Numbered from the stretch's first letter, positions 6,499 to 14,478 are shown. The stretch is DNA of 21,950 bases from DASRAJ01 sp039920305 (GCA_039920305.1 JBDSEA010000093.1:1-21950), one strand, 5' to 3'. Notes: a model not told the origin generated them from the sequence alone. Made by a program: numbers and translations.

Positions 6499-8727
6499 TT
6501 AAACAGCAATTCCTTCTTCCTCATACCTCGCAACTGAAAGGATGCCATCAAGTGATCGGAGCATATCCATGAGTTCATTTAAATGATTAGTATCCTTCAC
6601 GAAAACCTTGATGATGCCGGTAAATATTCCGTCTCTTGTGTCAATGGAGATGGACTGCATGTTAACTTTTAAATCGCCGCTTATAACATTACTGATTTTC
6701 TGCATTACGCCTACGTCATCAATACCCGTAAGTTTCAAGCCGGTAAGAAATGCAATCTGATGCTGTTTGGTCCATTTTGTTCTTACGATATCATAACCGT
6801 ATTTTGAGATGGTATTGATTGCTTTGGGGCAATTTGTTCTGTGAATTTCTACTTCTTTATTCTTGTTCACGAAACCAAAAACATCATCACCCGGAATGGG
6901 TTTGCAGCATTGAGCCAGGTTATAATCCACGGTATTTGCGCCTTCCCCAAACATCCACAGATTGGAATTAGATACCAGCTTGTTCTTTATCGCCAGCTCA
7001 ATATCCTGATCATGCTTTAAAGGATTTTTGATTGTGATGTTATCGCCCTCACGTGTAAAGTGATCAATATCACTGAGCTTAAAATTTCCAACACCAATGC
7101 TGTAGTACAAGTCATTTGCGGCCGGGATTTTAAAAAACTCCAATACCTTACTTATGTTATGGGTGTTGAATGCAACTTTTTTCTCCTTAAAAATTTCTTC
7201 AATTGAAGTTTTACCAATCGCCATAATTCTTCTGCGCTCACTTTTTAAAACATCCTTAATCACTGATTTTGCTTTTGCCGTTACTACATACTGCAGCCAG
7301 TCATCAGCAGGCTTTTGCTTTTTGGAAGTTAGAATTTCAACCTGGTCCCCGTTCTGCAACCTGTAACTGATGGGTTCAATTTTGTGATTCACCTTTGCGC
7401 CAATGCATCGTTTTCCGATATCAGTATGAATTTCAAAAGCAAAATCAAGTACAGAGGCGCTGGCAGGCAGAATTTTTAACTCACCCTTGGGAGTAAACAG
7501 ATATATTTCCTCATCAAAAAGATTTAATTTAAAATCATCAATAAAATCAAGTGTATTGGTTTCAGGATTTTCCAGTACTTCGCGTATGCGTTTCAGCCAT
7601 TCTTCAATGGAGGAATCTGCAAACTGCTTGTCTTTTTCTTTATAGCGGAAATGGGCCGCATAGCCTTTTTCGGCAATCTCATTCATACGCTCAGAGCGAA
7701 TTTGTACTTCCACCCAGTTGCCATCCTGGCTCATCATGGTTGTGTGAAGCGCTTCATAACCGTTTGCCTTGGGAGTTGATATCCAGTCACGGAGCCTTTC
7801 GGGATTTGGGCGATAAATTTCGCTGATGACGGAATATACTCTCCAGCAATCAGATTTCTCTTTTTTGGTATCCGATTTTACGATGATCCGGATAGCGAAT
7901 TTGTCAAATACTTCTTCGAAGGGAATTGCCTGGTCCTTCATTTTTCGCCAGATGGAAAACACTGATTTGAGTCGGGCATAAATCTGAAAATTCAAGCCTT
8001 GTGCTGATAATTTTTCTTTGATCGGTTTTATAAATTCATGAATGAATTGCTCACGCTCTGCTTTTGATTCTTTGATTTTGTTTTGAATTTCATGATAAGT
8101 TTTGGGTTCACTGTATTTCATCACCAGATCTTCGAGCTCACTCTTGATCTCATATAATCCGAGACGATGTGCAAGCGGAACATACAGGTAAACAGTTTCA
8201 GAGGAAATTTTTATTTGTTTATGGCGCGGCATCGAATCCATGGTGCGCATGTTGTGAAGCCGGTCAGCCAGCTTGATAAGAATCACACGAACATCTTTCG
8301 AAAGCGTAAGCATGATTTTACGCACATTTTCCGCCTGAATGTATCCATGTGTATCGAAAATCACAGAAATTTTAGTGAGCCCGTCTATGATATCTGCGAC
8401 CGGCTTTCCGAATTCTCTTTCTATATCCGGAAGAGTTACTTCGGTATCTTCAACAGTATCGTGAAGCAAGGCGCAAATCACTCCAGTGGCTCCAAGTCCG
8501 ATTTCGCTTGCTACAATTTGTGAGACAGAAAGGGGATGAAGAATATATGGCTCGCCCGATTTACGGCGCATATGCCGGTGTGCATCATATGCAATTTCGA
8601 ATGCAAGCCGGATCAGCTTTCTGTCGCCACGATGCAACTGGGGTTTAAGTAATGCAAGCAGCCGCCGGTATTGTTTTACGATATCTTTTCGTTCCTGCTC
8701 AGTTATAGCAGTTGAGGATACTTCCAT
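6499..8727 (-). CDS. rel: Bifunctional (p)ppGpp synthetase/hydrolase, Rel/SpoT family
   Basis: A 742-residue long RSH enzyme that makes and breaks the alarmone (p)ppGpp in the stringent response. The N-terminal HD hydrolase domain is intact: H64 in YILHPLSV, H89-D90 in LLHDTVEDT and D155 in LIKLADRLHNMRT, the manganese-binding set. The synthetase domain spans about 245-365 with YARLKSVFSIWRKM, D275 in EEVFDKFAIR, the ANGYEALHTTM motif, and E340 in WVEVQIRSERM. A TGS domain lies at about 407-470 (EIYLFTPKGELKILP), a Cys/His-containing RIS-type segment at about 600-650 (NLAQCCKPIPGD, HRTNCPKA), and a C-terminal ACT domain at about 660-737. With both catalytic centres conserved it should be bifunctional. 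It starts at ATG 8725-8727 behind its own -7 box, divergent from a response regulator. The Fur, STAS and purA genes lie downstream. Confidence 0.97.
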   Translation of the reverse strand: MEVSSTAITEQERKDIVKQYRRLLALLKPQLHRGDRKLIRLAFEIAYDAHRHMRRKSGEPYILHPLSVSQIVASEIGLGATGVICALLHDTVEDTEVTLPDIEREFGKPVADIIDGLTKISVIFDTHGYIQAENVRKIMLTLSKDVRVILIKLADRLHNMRTMDSMPRHKQIKISSETVYLYVPLAHRLGLYEIKSELEDLVMKYSEPKTYHEIQNKIKESKAEREQFIHEFIKPIKEKLSAQGLNFQIYARLKSVFSIWRKMKDQAIPFEEVFDKFAIRIIVKSDTKKEKSDCWRVYSVISEIYRPNPERLRDWISTPKANGYEALHTTMMSQDGNWVEVQIRSERMNEIAEKGYAAHFRYKEKDKQFADSSIEEWLKRIREVLENPETNTLDFIDDFKLNLFDEEIYLFTPKGELKILPASASVLDFAFEIHTDIGKRCIGAKVNHKIEPISYRLQNGDQVEILTSKKQKPADDWLQYVVTAKAKSVIKDVLKSERRRIMAIGKTSIEEIFKEKKVAFNTHNISKVLEFFKIPAANDLYYSIGVGNFKLSDIDHFTREGDNITIKNPLKHDQDIELAIKNKLVSNSNLWMFGEGANTVDYNLAQCCKPIPGDDVFGFVNKNKEVEIHRTNCPKAINTISKYGYDIVRTKWTKQHQIAFLTGLKLTGIDDVGVMQKISNVISGDLKVNMQSISIDTRDGIFTGIIKVFVKDTNHLNELMDMLRSLDGILSVARYEEEGIAV

Positions 8728-8776
8728 TGAATTTTTTTATTATCATGTACACCCGTTAAGAACATTTCCTCTATGC

Positions 8777-8784
8777 CAAAATTA
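8777..8784 (-). promoter_or_regulatory. -7 box (TAATTTTG) before rel
   Basis: The minus strand reads TAATTTTG, an exact TAnnTTTG match, 49 bases before the rel ATG. It shares the 184-base divergent region with the response-regulator promoter at 8896. Confidence 0.45.
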
Positions 8785-8895
8785 AATTATGAATTAGTAC
8801 TGAGAACTAACTGGCTACAAGCATTAAAACTCATCCTTATTACATAATTGTTGAAATGTATTAACTTCACTAATAAATCCACCATTTTAATTACC

Positions 8896-8903
8896 TAAAT
8901 TTG
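8896..8903 (+). promoter_or_regulatory. -7 box (TAAATTTG) before the response regulator
   Basis: TAAATTTG is an exact TAnnTTTG match and ends only 8 bases before the ATG at 8912. If transcription starts at the usual distance, the leader would be only a few bases, so the mRNA may be nearly leaderless. No -33 TTG at the usual distance was found. Confidence 0.5.
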
Positions 8904-8911
8904 CGTTTACT

Positions 8912-9577
8912 ATGGCGACCATAAAAAATAAAATTAAAATTATTATCTGCGATGATCATCAGATTTTTGTTGAGGGTTTAAAGGCGCTCATTAAGGATTC
9001 GGATCAGGTTACCATGATTGGTGAGGCTTCCAATGGGGAAGAACTTCTGGAATTGGCAAAACTTAAGGATGCAGATGTAGTTCTGATGGATATTTTTATG
9101 CCTAAAATAAATGGCATAGAGGCTACCCAAAAACTAAAGTTAATTTACCCTGATATTAAAATTCTTGGCTTAACCATGGTGGAAGAAGCAAAACAGATTT
9201 CCGATATGATTAAAGCAGGTGCTTCCGGGTATCTGTTAAAAACATCGGGAAGGGATGAGCTGGTGGAAGCGATCGTAAAGGTTCATGCCGGCGAAAGATA
9301 CCTGAGCAATGAGGTTTCAATCAAGCTGCTCGATCGGATGCTAAATACCAATGAGGCGCTGCATGAAATTCCGGAAAGAAATCCTCCTATTACAAAAAGA
9401 GAACATGAAATAATTCAGTTGATCGCCCAGGAATTAACAAATGAGGAAATTGCCAGAAAACTCAACAATAGTCCAATGACAATTATTACCCACCGCAAAA
9501 ACCTTCTTCGGAAGCTCAATGTAAAAAACACAGCAGGGCTTGTGCGTTATGCGGTTCAGCATGGCCTGGTGAATTAA
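8912..9577 (+). CDS. NarL/FixJ-family response regulator (REC + LuxR HTH), orphan
   Basis: A 221-residue two-component regulator. The receiver domain (about 8-125) has the acidic pair D14-D15 in IICDDHQIF, the phospho-acceptor D62 in VVLMDIFMP, T90 in LGLTMV and K112 in LLKTSG, so all switch residues are present. The C-terminal GerE/LuxR helix-turn-helix (about 155-221) reads ITKREHEIIQLIAQELTNEEIARKL, then the recognition helix SPMTIITHRKNLLRKL. It probably binds DNA as a dimer once phosphorylated. No histidine kinase lies within the window, so its partner and targets are unknown. It starts at ATG 8912, directly after a -7 box, and is divergent from rel. The 239 bases between its stop and tRNA-Leu hold a promoter-like box at 9742 but no gene that I can support. 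Confidence 0.95.
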   Translation: MATIKNKIKIIICDDHQIFVEGLKALIKDSDQVTMIGEASNGEELLELAKLKDADVVLMDIFMPKINGIEATQKLKLIYPDIKILGLTMVEEAKQISDMIKAGASGYLLKTSGRDELVEAIVKVHAGERYLSNEVSIKLLDRMLNTNEALHEIPERNPPITKREHEIIQLIAQELTNEEIARKLNNSPMTIITHRKNLLRKLNVKNTAGLVRYAVQHGLVN

Positions 9578-9741
9578 TATTTTTCTTTCCCTGATAGAAA
9601 TACTTATAAAATTTCAGTAGAACCTAACCGATGTTGAAGTACACGGGGTTAATGCAATTTGCGTTATAGACCCGGTAGCTTTGATTTTTTTCACCTGTTT
9701 TTGACATGATAATAATTATTTCCTTTCCCTCCTCGAATTAT

Positions 9742-9749
9742 TAATTTTG
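9742..9749 (+). promoter_or_regulatory. -7 box (TAATTTTG), likely promoter for tRNA-Leu and possibly the tig operon
   Basis: TAATTTTG matches TAnnTTTG and lies 67 bases before the tRNA-Leu 5' end. A TTGACA at 9701-9706 is 35 or more bases further upstream, too far to be its partner. It is the only clear box I found between the response regulator and tig. Confidence 0.4.
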
Positions 9750-9816
9750 CAATGAAAAATCTCATTAAAAACGGATGGATTATCAAAATATGAAATAGAA
9801 GTATAAGTAATGAAAC

Positions 9817-9898
9817 GCGGGTATGGCGTAATTGGCAGCCGCGCAAGACTTAGGATCTTGTGCCGTAAGGCGTGGGGGTTCGAGTCCCTTTACCCGCA
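9817..9898 (+). tRNA. tRNA-Leu, anticodon UAG
   Basis: The acceptor stem pairs 9817-9823 (GCGGGTA) with 9891-9897 (TACCCGC), with A as discriminator base at 9898. The anticodon stem CAAGA/TCTTG encloses the loop CTTAGGA, with anticodon TAG at 9851-9853, reading CUA and related Leu codons. A long variable arm (around 9861-9873) marks a class II tRNA, and the T arm has GGTTCGAGTCC. The 3' CCA is not encoded (the next bases are CT), so it must be added by the nucleotidyltransferase. Confidence 0.96.
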
Positions 9899-9936
9899 CT
9901 CTAAGAGCAGGATAGATCAGTATTATTTGAAAAATT

Positions 9937-10038
9937 ATGAGGACGAAACTTCAACATTTTATGAGTGGAATAATCACCCGTAATCCAATAGATGAAATGC
10001 CACTTGAAATAAGCCGGGTACTATTTCGTCTTTTTTGA
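9937..10038 (+). other. Possible 33-codon small ORF between tRNA-Leu and tig
   Basis: An ATG at 9937 opens 33 codons (MRTKLQHFMSGIITRNPIDE..., ending SRVLFRLF) and stops 17 bases before tig. TATTATTTG at 9921-9929 is one base off a good -7 box. I recognise no family and it may be chance. It is listed because it fills most of the 157-base gap and could act as a leader peptide. Confidence 0.2.
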
Positions 10039-10055
10039 AAACTTAAATATTATTA

Positions 10056-11405
10056 GTGGAGATAACTCACGAGGTAGTTGCAGAAAATCACTTGAAAGTT
10101 GTTCTGAAATTAGAGCCACAGGATTATTCCGCCAAAGTGGACGAGGAAATAAAATCCCTTCGTAAAAAAATTGCTATTGATGGATTCAGGCCTGGCAAGG
10201 TTCCCTATGGCCTTGCAAAAAAAATGTATGGAGACACCGTCCTGGCTGATGAACTGAATAAAATGATTTCTGAATCACTTAGCAACTACATAAGAGAAAA
10301 CGATCTTAAAATTTTTGGTGAGCCTTTGCCGGTTACAGTAAATGAAAATAAAATTAGTGTTCATCGCCCTGAACCTTATTCCTTTGGATTCGAGATTGGT
10401 TTGATGCCTGGCTTTGAAATGCCTTCACTGGAAACAAAAACATTTGAAAAAAAAATAATCAGGATTACTGATAAAATGATAGATGAGGAAACTGACAGGA
10501 TTCGCACCCGTTTTGGGGAGCGCGAGCAGCCTGAATTTATTGGGGAAGAAGATATACTGGTGGGCACTTTTCAGGAACTATCCGGTGAGAATACTTTAAA
10601 GGAAGATGGAGTCACTTCAACTACCTCATTTGCATTGAAAAATGTAAAGGATGAAGGCTCAAGAGAAAAGTTTGCAGGGTTAAAAAAAGAGGGGGCCACT
10701 GAGTTAAGTATCCATACCGCCTTCGGCAGTGATGAAGAATTAATTATTCATCACCTTCTTAAAATTGATCACCAAAGAGCGGAGAATATGAATGACGGGT
10801 TCCGCTTCACATTAAGGAATATAATACGAATAAAAAAAGCCGAGTTAAATCAGGAATTATTTGATAAAGCATTTGGTATTGGTAATGTTTCATCTGAAGA
10901 AGAAATGAAGTTAGCGATCACCGACCAAATGAGAAATGAATTTGAAAACTATTCAAATGCTAAATTAGATCGTGATATACTCGGGTATCTGAACACAGAA
11001 ACAAAACTTGAATTACCATCTGTTTTTTTGCGCCGCCTGATTAATTTAAATCAAATGGATGAAGGTGCAGAAATGAATGATGATGAATTTATGGATGCAA
11101 TCAGGCAAATTAAACAGGATTTGATTTTCAGGCAGCTCGTAAAAGATAATAATATTATTCTTGAAGAGGAGGAGGTAATGTCCGAAGCAAGAAAAGATGT
11201 TTTAAATTATCTTGGAAAAAAGGCGGTTGCCTTTCAGGATAACCCCGAAGCTCTGGACGAAATCGCTGCTTCTCTGCTTAAAACTGAAAAGAATGTTACG
11301 GATATTAAAACCAGGGTATTGAACGAAAAACTACTCTCTCTGTTGAGAACCAAGGTCAAATTTGAAATAAAGGAAGTTGATGAAAATGAATTTTTTCACC
11401 ATTAA
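10056..11405 (+). CDS. tig: Trigger factor, ribosome-associated chaperone
   Basis: A 449-residue chaperone that binds the ribosome near the exit tunnel and shields nascent chains. The start is a GTG at 10056: the sequence from there, MEITHEVVAENHLKVVLKLE, matches the usual trigger factor opening and there is no better in-frame ATG. The ribosome-binding signature is IDGFRPGKVP (about residues 41-50), followed by YGLAKKMYGDTVLADELNKMI, characteristic of the N-terminal domain. The middle region of about 150-240 (EEDILVGTFQEL onward) corresponds to the FKBP-like PPIase domain, which is weakly conserved. The rest is the helical C-terminal chaperone arm, ending in an acidic FEIKEVDENEFFHH tail. clpP follows 16 bases downstream and clpX after that, so it is probably the first gene of a tig-clpP-clpX operon, a very conserved arrangement. 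The basis of its own promoter is unclear. Confidence 0.96.
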   Translation: MEITHEVVAENHLKVVLKLEPQDYSAKVDEEIKSLRKKIAIDGFRPGKVPYGLAKKMYGDTVLADELNKMISESLSNYIRENDLKIFGEPLPVTVNENKISVHRPEPYSFGFEIGLMPGFEMPSLETKTFEKKIIRITDKMIDEETDRIRTRFGEREQPEFIGEEDILVGTFQELSGENTLKEDGVTSTTSFALKNVKDEGSREKFAGLKKEGATELSIHTAFGSDEELIIHHLLKIDHQRAENMNDGFRFTLRNIIRIKKAELNQELFDKAFGIGNVSSEEEMKLAITDQMRNEFENYSNAKLDRDILGYLNTETKLELPSVFLRRLINLNQMDEGAEMNDDEFMDAIRQIKQDLIFRQLVKDNNIILEEEEVMSEARKDVLNYLGKKAVAFQDNPEALDEIAASLLKTEKNVTDIKTRVLNEKLLSLLRTKVKFEIKEVDENEFFHH

Positions 11406-11421
11406 ATGAATAAAATACCAC

Positions 11422-12120
11422 ATGGATAAAAATGAGTTCTCAAAATATGCGGTAAAGCATATTGGTTTGAGTAAAATGCATCTTGAAGGCTATATGAAGA
11501 ATACCATCACTGCGCTTACTCCTTATATTATTGAAGAGCGACCCTTGAATGTTGCACAACTCGATGTATTTTCCAGATTAATGATGGATCGTATCATATT
11601 TCTGGGCGATCCAATAAACGATTATGTAGCAAACGTAATTCAGGCTCAAATGCTTTTCCTGGAGTCTACTGATGCCAAGCGTGACATTCAGATTTACATC
11701 AATAGTCCGGGTGGTTCTGTGTATGCAGGCTTAGGAATTTATGACACCATGCAATATATTTATCCTGATGTTGCAATGATATGCACCGGTATAGCGGCAT
11801 CAATGGCAGCAGTGCTTCTTGCTGCCGGAACAAAAGGAAAGCGGACTGCATTAAAGCATGCCCGAGTAATGATCCATCAGCCGATGGGTGGTGCTGAAGG
11901 CCAGGCAAGTGATATTGAAATTGTTGCCCGTGAAATTGGAAAAACAAAAAAAGAGCTGTATGAAATTATTGCTCTCCATTCCGGTCAGCCGGTTGAAAAA
12001 GTAGAAAAGGATGCTGATCGTGATTACTGGATGATGGCTGATGAAGCCAGGGACTACGGAATGATTGACGAAGTTTTGCTTCGTGGTAAGGATAGGAAGC
12101 TTGATCCGGCAAAAAAATAA
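11422..12120 (+). CDS. clpP: ATP-dependent Clp protease proteolytic subunit
   Basis: A 232-residue serine protease subunit that assembles into the two-ring ClpP barrel and degrades substrates fed in by ClpX. The catalytic triad is complete: S127 in GIAASMAAVLLAAG, H152 in ARVMIHQPMGG, and D201 in ADRDYWMM. NSPGGSVYAGLGIYD (94-108) forms the substrate-binding strand, and the GxAASM context varies slightly from the usual GQAASMG. It has about 35 residues before the conserved core, starting at ATG 11422, longer than E. coli mature ClpP; part may be a processed propeptide. It lies 16 bases after tig and 94 bases before clpX. No operator is evident in the clpP-clpX gap (12121-12214), which is AT-rich without a clear hairpin. 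Confidence 0.97.
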   Translation: MDKNEFSKYAVKHIGLSKMHLEGYMKNTITALTPYIIEERPLNVAQLDVFSRLMMDRIIFLGDPINDYVANVIQAQMLFLESTDAKRDIQIYINSPGGSVYAGLGIYDTMQYIYPDVAMICTGIAASMAAVLLAAGTKGKRTALKHARVMIHQPMGGAEGQASDIEIVAREIGKTKKELYEIIALHSGQPVEKVEKDADRDYWMMADEARDYGMIDEVLLRGKDRKLDPAKK

Positions 12121-12214
12121 TTTTGGAACTGACAGTACATGATTAACTTAATACTAAACGAAGTTGCAACGGTGTATTGTAAAGTGGCATCTTAATAAAT
12201 AAACAAATAAAATT

Positions 12215-13447
12215 ATGAGAAAGCCAGCTGAAAAATGTTCCTTCTGCGGGAAAAAAAAGGAGGACACCCTTATTCTTATCTCAGGACAGGATGCCTACAT
12301 CTGCGAGTCATGCGTGGAGCAGGCACAAAACATTATTGAAGAGGAGATCGGTGACCGCAAGCAGATCGGTACATTTTCTTCGCATACTGATTTCAAAACT
12401 CCTGCTGAAATGAAAAGCTTCCTTGATCAGTATGTGATAGGTCAGGAAGATGCCAAGAAAGTAATGGCCGTAGCCGTTTATAATCATTTCAAGCGCCTTA
12501 ATCATGCCGGTAAGGATGATGTTGAAATTGAAAAATCGAACATCCTCATGGTGGGAGAAACTGGTACGGGAAAAACATTGCTGGCAAGAACCATTGCAAG
12601 ATTTCTCAATGTTCCCTTTGCAATTGTTGATGCCACTGTATTTACTGAGGCAGGGTATGTGGGGGAAGATGTGGAGAGCATTCTTTCACGCCTTTTGCAA
12701 GCCTGTGATTATAATGTAGCCGCTGCCGAAAAAGGAATTGTGTATATTGATGAGATTGATAAGGTCGCAAGAAAAATGGATAATCCTTCAATTACACGTG
12801 ATGTAAGTGGTGAAGGGGTTCAGCAGGGATTACTTAAGCTACTGGAGGGAACAGATGTGCTTGTTCCACCGCAGGGAGGAAGAAAACATCCAGAACAGAA
12901 AATGATGAAGGTGAATACCACTCATATTTTATTTATCTGCGGTGGCGCTTTTGAGGGCATTGATAAGATTATTGCAAAGCGGAACAAGGCAAATGTGATT
13001 GGTTTTAAGTCCGATAAAGACAGGGAGCGCATTGAGCGTGGAAATATCATTCAATACATCACACCACAGGATATAAAATCATTTGGATTAATTCCGGAGC
13101 TGGTTGGCCGGGTTCCGATCGTTACTTACCTCGAGCCATTGGATCGTGAAGCATTGAAGAGGATTCTAACTGAGCCTAAGAATGCACTGGTAAAGCAGTA
13201 CAAGAAACTATTTGAGCTTGAGGGCGTGGTTCTGGAAATTGAAAAGGATGCCATTGATTTCATCGTTGATAAAGCGGTGGAGTATAAACTGGGTGCACGG
13301 GGTTTACGGTCTATCTGTGAAACCATCATGACTGATATCATGTTCCATATTCCTTCCCAAAAAGAGATTAAGCGATTTATCGTTACCCTTGAGCTTGCAG
13401 AAGAAAAAATCACCCGATCCAAGCTTCGCCAGTTAAAGGTTGCATAG
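12215..13447 (+). CDS. clpX: Clp protease ATP-binding subunit ClpX
   Basis: A 410-residue AAA+ unfoldase that recognises tagged proteins and threads them into ClpP. The N-terminal zinc-binding domain has C8, C11, C30 and C33. The AAA+ module carries Walker A GETGTGKT (114-121), the pore-1 loop GYVG (147-150), Walker B IVYIDE (175-180), and the RKH loop in GGRKHPEQ (223-225). A sensor 2-type GARGLRSI lies near the C-terminus. The ClpP-docking IGF tripeptide is at 262-264 (NVIGFKSD), so pairing with the ClpP encoded upstream is expected. It starts at ATG 12215 in an A/T-rich context with no clear Shine-Dalgarno, usual for this phylum. No unusual residues noted. Confidence 0.98.
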   Translation: MRKPAEKCSFCGKKKEDTLILISGQDAYICESCVEQAQNIIEEEIGDRKQIGTFSSHTDFKTPAEMKSFLDQYVIGQEDAKKVMAVAVYNHFKRLNHAGKDDVEIEKSNILMVGETGTGKTLLARTIARFLNVPFAIVDATVFTEAGYVGEDVESILSRLLQACDYNVAAAEKGIVYIDEIDKVARKMDNPSITRDVSGEGVQQGLLKLLEGTDVLVPPQGGRKHPEQKMMKVNTTHILFICGGAFEGIDKIIAKRNKANVIGFKSDKDRERIERGNIIQYITPQDIKSFGLIPELVGRVPIVTYLEPLDREALKRILTEPKNALVKQYKKLFELEGVVLEIEKDAIDFIVDKAVEYKLGARGLRSICETIMTDIMFHIPSQKEIKRFIVTLELAEEKITRSKLRQLKVA

Positions 13448-13492
13448 AGCTTTTAATTTTTTTTAATCTCTGCCATTACAGAATTTTTACTT

Positions 13493-13897
13493 ATGCGAAA
13501 TATATTTTTCTTGTTGATTTTCAGTTACAATTATTCAATCGCGCAAGACGTTAACAATTTACCGTCAATTAAACAAAAGCAGGTTTACGATAATATCATT
13601 ACCCAGGAATTGTTCAGGGATTCCGCTGTTAGCACCACTGTTATATGGATCAAAAAGGAAGTCAAACCACATTATCATTCCAATCATACAGAACAGGTAT
13701 TGATAGTAGAAGGTGAAGGTCAAATGCTTCTGGGTCATGAGGCGATCTTTATCAAGCCCGGCGATTTAATTAATATTCCAAGAGGAATTATTCATGCTGT
13801 CAGAGTAACTTCTAAGCTTCCGATGAAAGTGCTGTCAATACAGTGTCCGCAGATGGATGAAAGTGATCGTGTGATGGTCCAGCCGAATGGGTGGTAA
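13493..13897 (+). CDS. Secreted cupin-domain protein
   Basis: A 134-residue protein opening MRNIFFLLIFSYNYSIAQ, a short signal peptide with likely cleavage after SIA, so it probably acts in the periplasm or outside. The remainder is a single Cupin_2 barrel. Motif 1 is H60, H62 and E67 in KPHYHSNHTEQVLIVEGEGQM, and motif 2 is PGDLINIPRGIIHAV with H101; together these make a His3-Glu metal site. Small cupins bind metals and include isomerases, dioxygenases and sugar-binding proteins. I cannot tell which this is. It follows clpX by 45 bases on the same strand, but its function need not relate to proteolysis. Confidence 0.87.
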   Translation: MRNIFFLLIFSYNYSIAQDVNNLPSIKQKQVYDNIITQELFRDSAVSTTVIWIKKEVKPHYHSNHTEQVLIVEGEGQMLLGHEAIFIKPGDLINIPRGIIHAVRVTSKLPMKVLSIQCPQMDESDRVMVQPNGW

Positions 13898-13915
13898 TTG
13901 CTGCAGGCATTTATT

Positions 13916-13923
13916 TATATTTG
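13916..13923 (+). promoter_or_regulatory. -7 box (TATATTTG) upstream of tRNA-Glu
   Basis: TATATTTG matches TAnnTTTG. A TTG at 13898-13900 lies 15 bases upstream, slightly short for a -33 element. The tRNA begins about 140 bases downstream, so the precursor would have a long leader. The region 13898-14061 holds nothing else that I can identify. Confidence 0.35.
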
Positions 13924-14061
13924 CCGCCACATTTTTAAATAAATGTTGAAAAATAATTGATTGTGGCAGTCCTTGGTATGACATTCCTTTTTGCTGAAGA
14001 AATACGGATATTTAGAGGGATTCCCAGCAAGGAAGGGATTAAGAGCTGGATAAAAAGTTAT

Positions 14062-14136
14062 GGTCGGTTCGTCTAGGGGTTAGGACATCTCCCTTTCACG
14101 GAGGAAACACGGGTTCGATTCCCGTACCGACTACCA
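14062..14136 (+). tRNA. tRNA-Glu, anticodon UUC
   Basis: The acceptor stem pairs 14062-14068 (GGTCGGT) with 14126-14132 (ACCGACT; the first pair is G-U). A discriminator A and an encoded CCA follow (14133-14136). The D arm has GTCTAGGGGTTAGGAC, the anticodon loop CTTTCAC has anticodon TTC at 14095-14097, and the T arm reads CGGGTTCGATTCCCG. Unlike the tRNA-Leu in this window, the CCA end is encoded. Confidence 0.97.
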
Positions 14137-14152
14137 ACACATAGGGTTGCAA

Positions 14153-14389
14153 ATGATAACTTTATATGTTCTGCAATCTATAACCCATGATAAACGCTAC
14201 GTAGGCATGACAGAGAATCTGACTCGCAGAATTATGGAGCATAATCAGGGCAAATCAAAATTTACATCGGCAAACCAACCCTGGAAAGTAATATATAGCG
14301 AACAGCAGAGCGACTACAAGTCAGGGCGGATTCGTGAGAAATAACTGAAGACAGCAGCTGGTAAAAATTTTCTTGCAAAGAAAGCATGA
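14153..14389 (+). pseudogene. GIY-YIG nuclease-like gene with an in-frame premature stop
   Basis: The frame from ATG 14153 (or TTG 14147) encodes a small single-domain GIY-YIG protein of the YhbQ/UPF0213 type: LYVLQSITHDKRYVGMTENLTRRIMEHNQ carries the YV...YVG core and the conserved Arg, then PWKVIYSEQQSD. It stops at TAA 14342-14344 after GRIREK. The same frame then continues LKTAAGKNFLAKKA to TGA 14387-14389, which matches the usual family ending of the form REK-Y-LKTGxGRxFL. So one codon, probably a Tyr codon, has become TAA. The 63-residue product would lack its last helix. It starts 16 bases after tRNA-Glu and may be read from the tRNA transcript. Such nuclease-like proteins are common in Bacteroidota, with poorly defined roles. 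Confidence 0.78.
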
Positions 14390-14407
14390 TCAAACACAGG
14401 TTCCCTG

Positions 14408-14430
14408 CCCGCGTGACGCAGTCAGGCGGG
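14408..14430. repeat. GC-rich REP-like palindrome
   Basis: CCCGC (14408-14412) and TGAC (14414-14417) pair with GTCA (14421-14424) and GCGGG (14426-14430). There is one G-G mismatch and a 3-base GCA loop. It is strikingly GC-rich against an AT-rich surrounding and lies in the gap between the broken nuclease gene and gapA. There is no T-run, so it is not a standard terminator. It resembles dispersed palindromic elements of the REP type; a single copy is seen here. Confidence 0.5.
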
Positions 14431-14478
14431 GATTCCATATATTTTACATTGAATCTTTCATAAGACCTGCATTCGTCT

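Noticed and set aside
9698..9706. TTTTTGACA as a -35 element for tRNA-Leu
   Set aside because: About 35 bases from the TAnnTTTG box and no -10-like hexamer at 17 bases; Bacteroidota primary promoters do not use this layout.
9752..9793. 13-codon frame MKNLIKNGWIIKI after the box at 9742
   Set aside because: Too short, with no recognisable motif; chance frame in an AT-rich tRNA leader.
14062..14430. tRNA-Glu as an attachment site of an integrated element
   Set aside because: No integrase, no repeated tRNA 3' end and no foreign gene block downstream; gapA follows directly.
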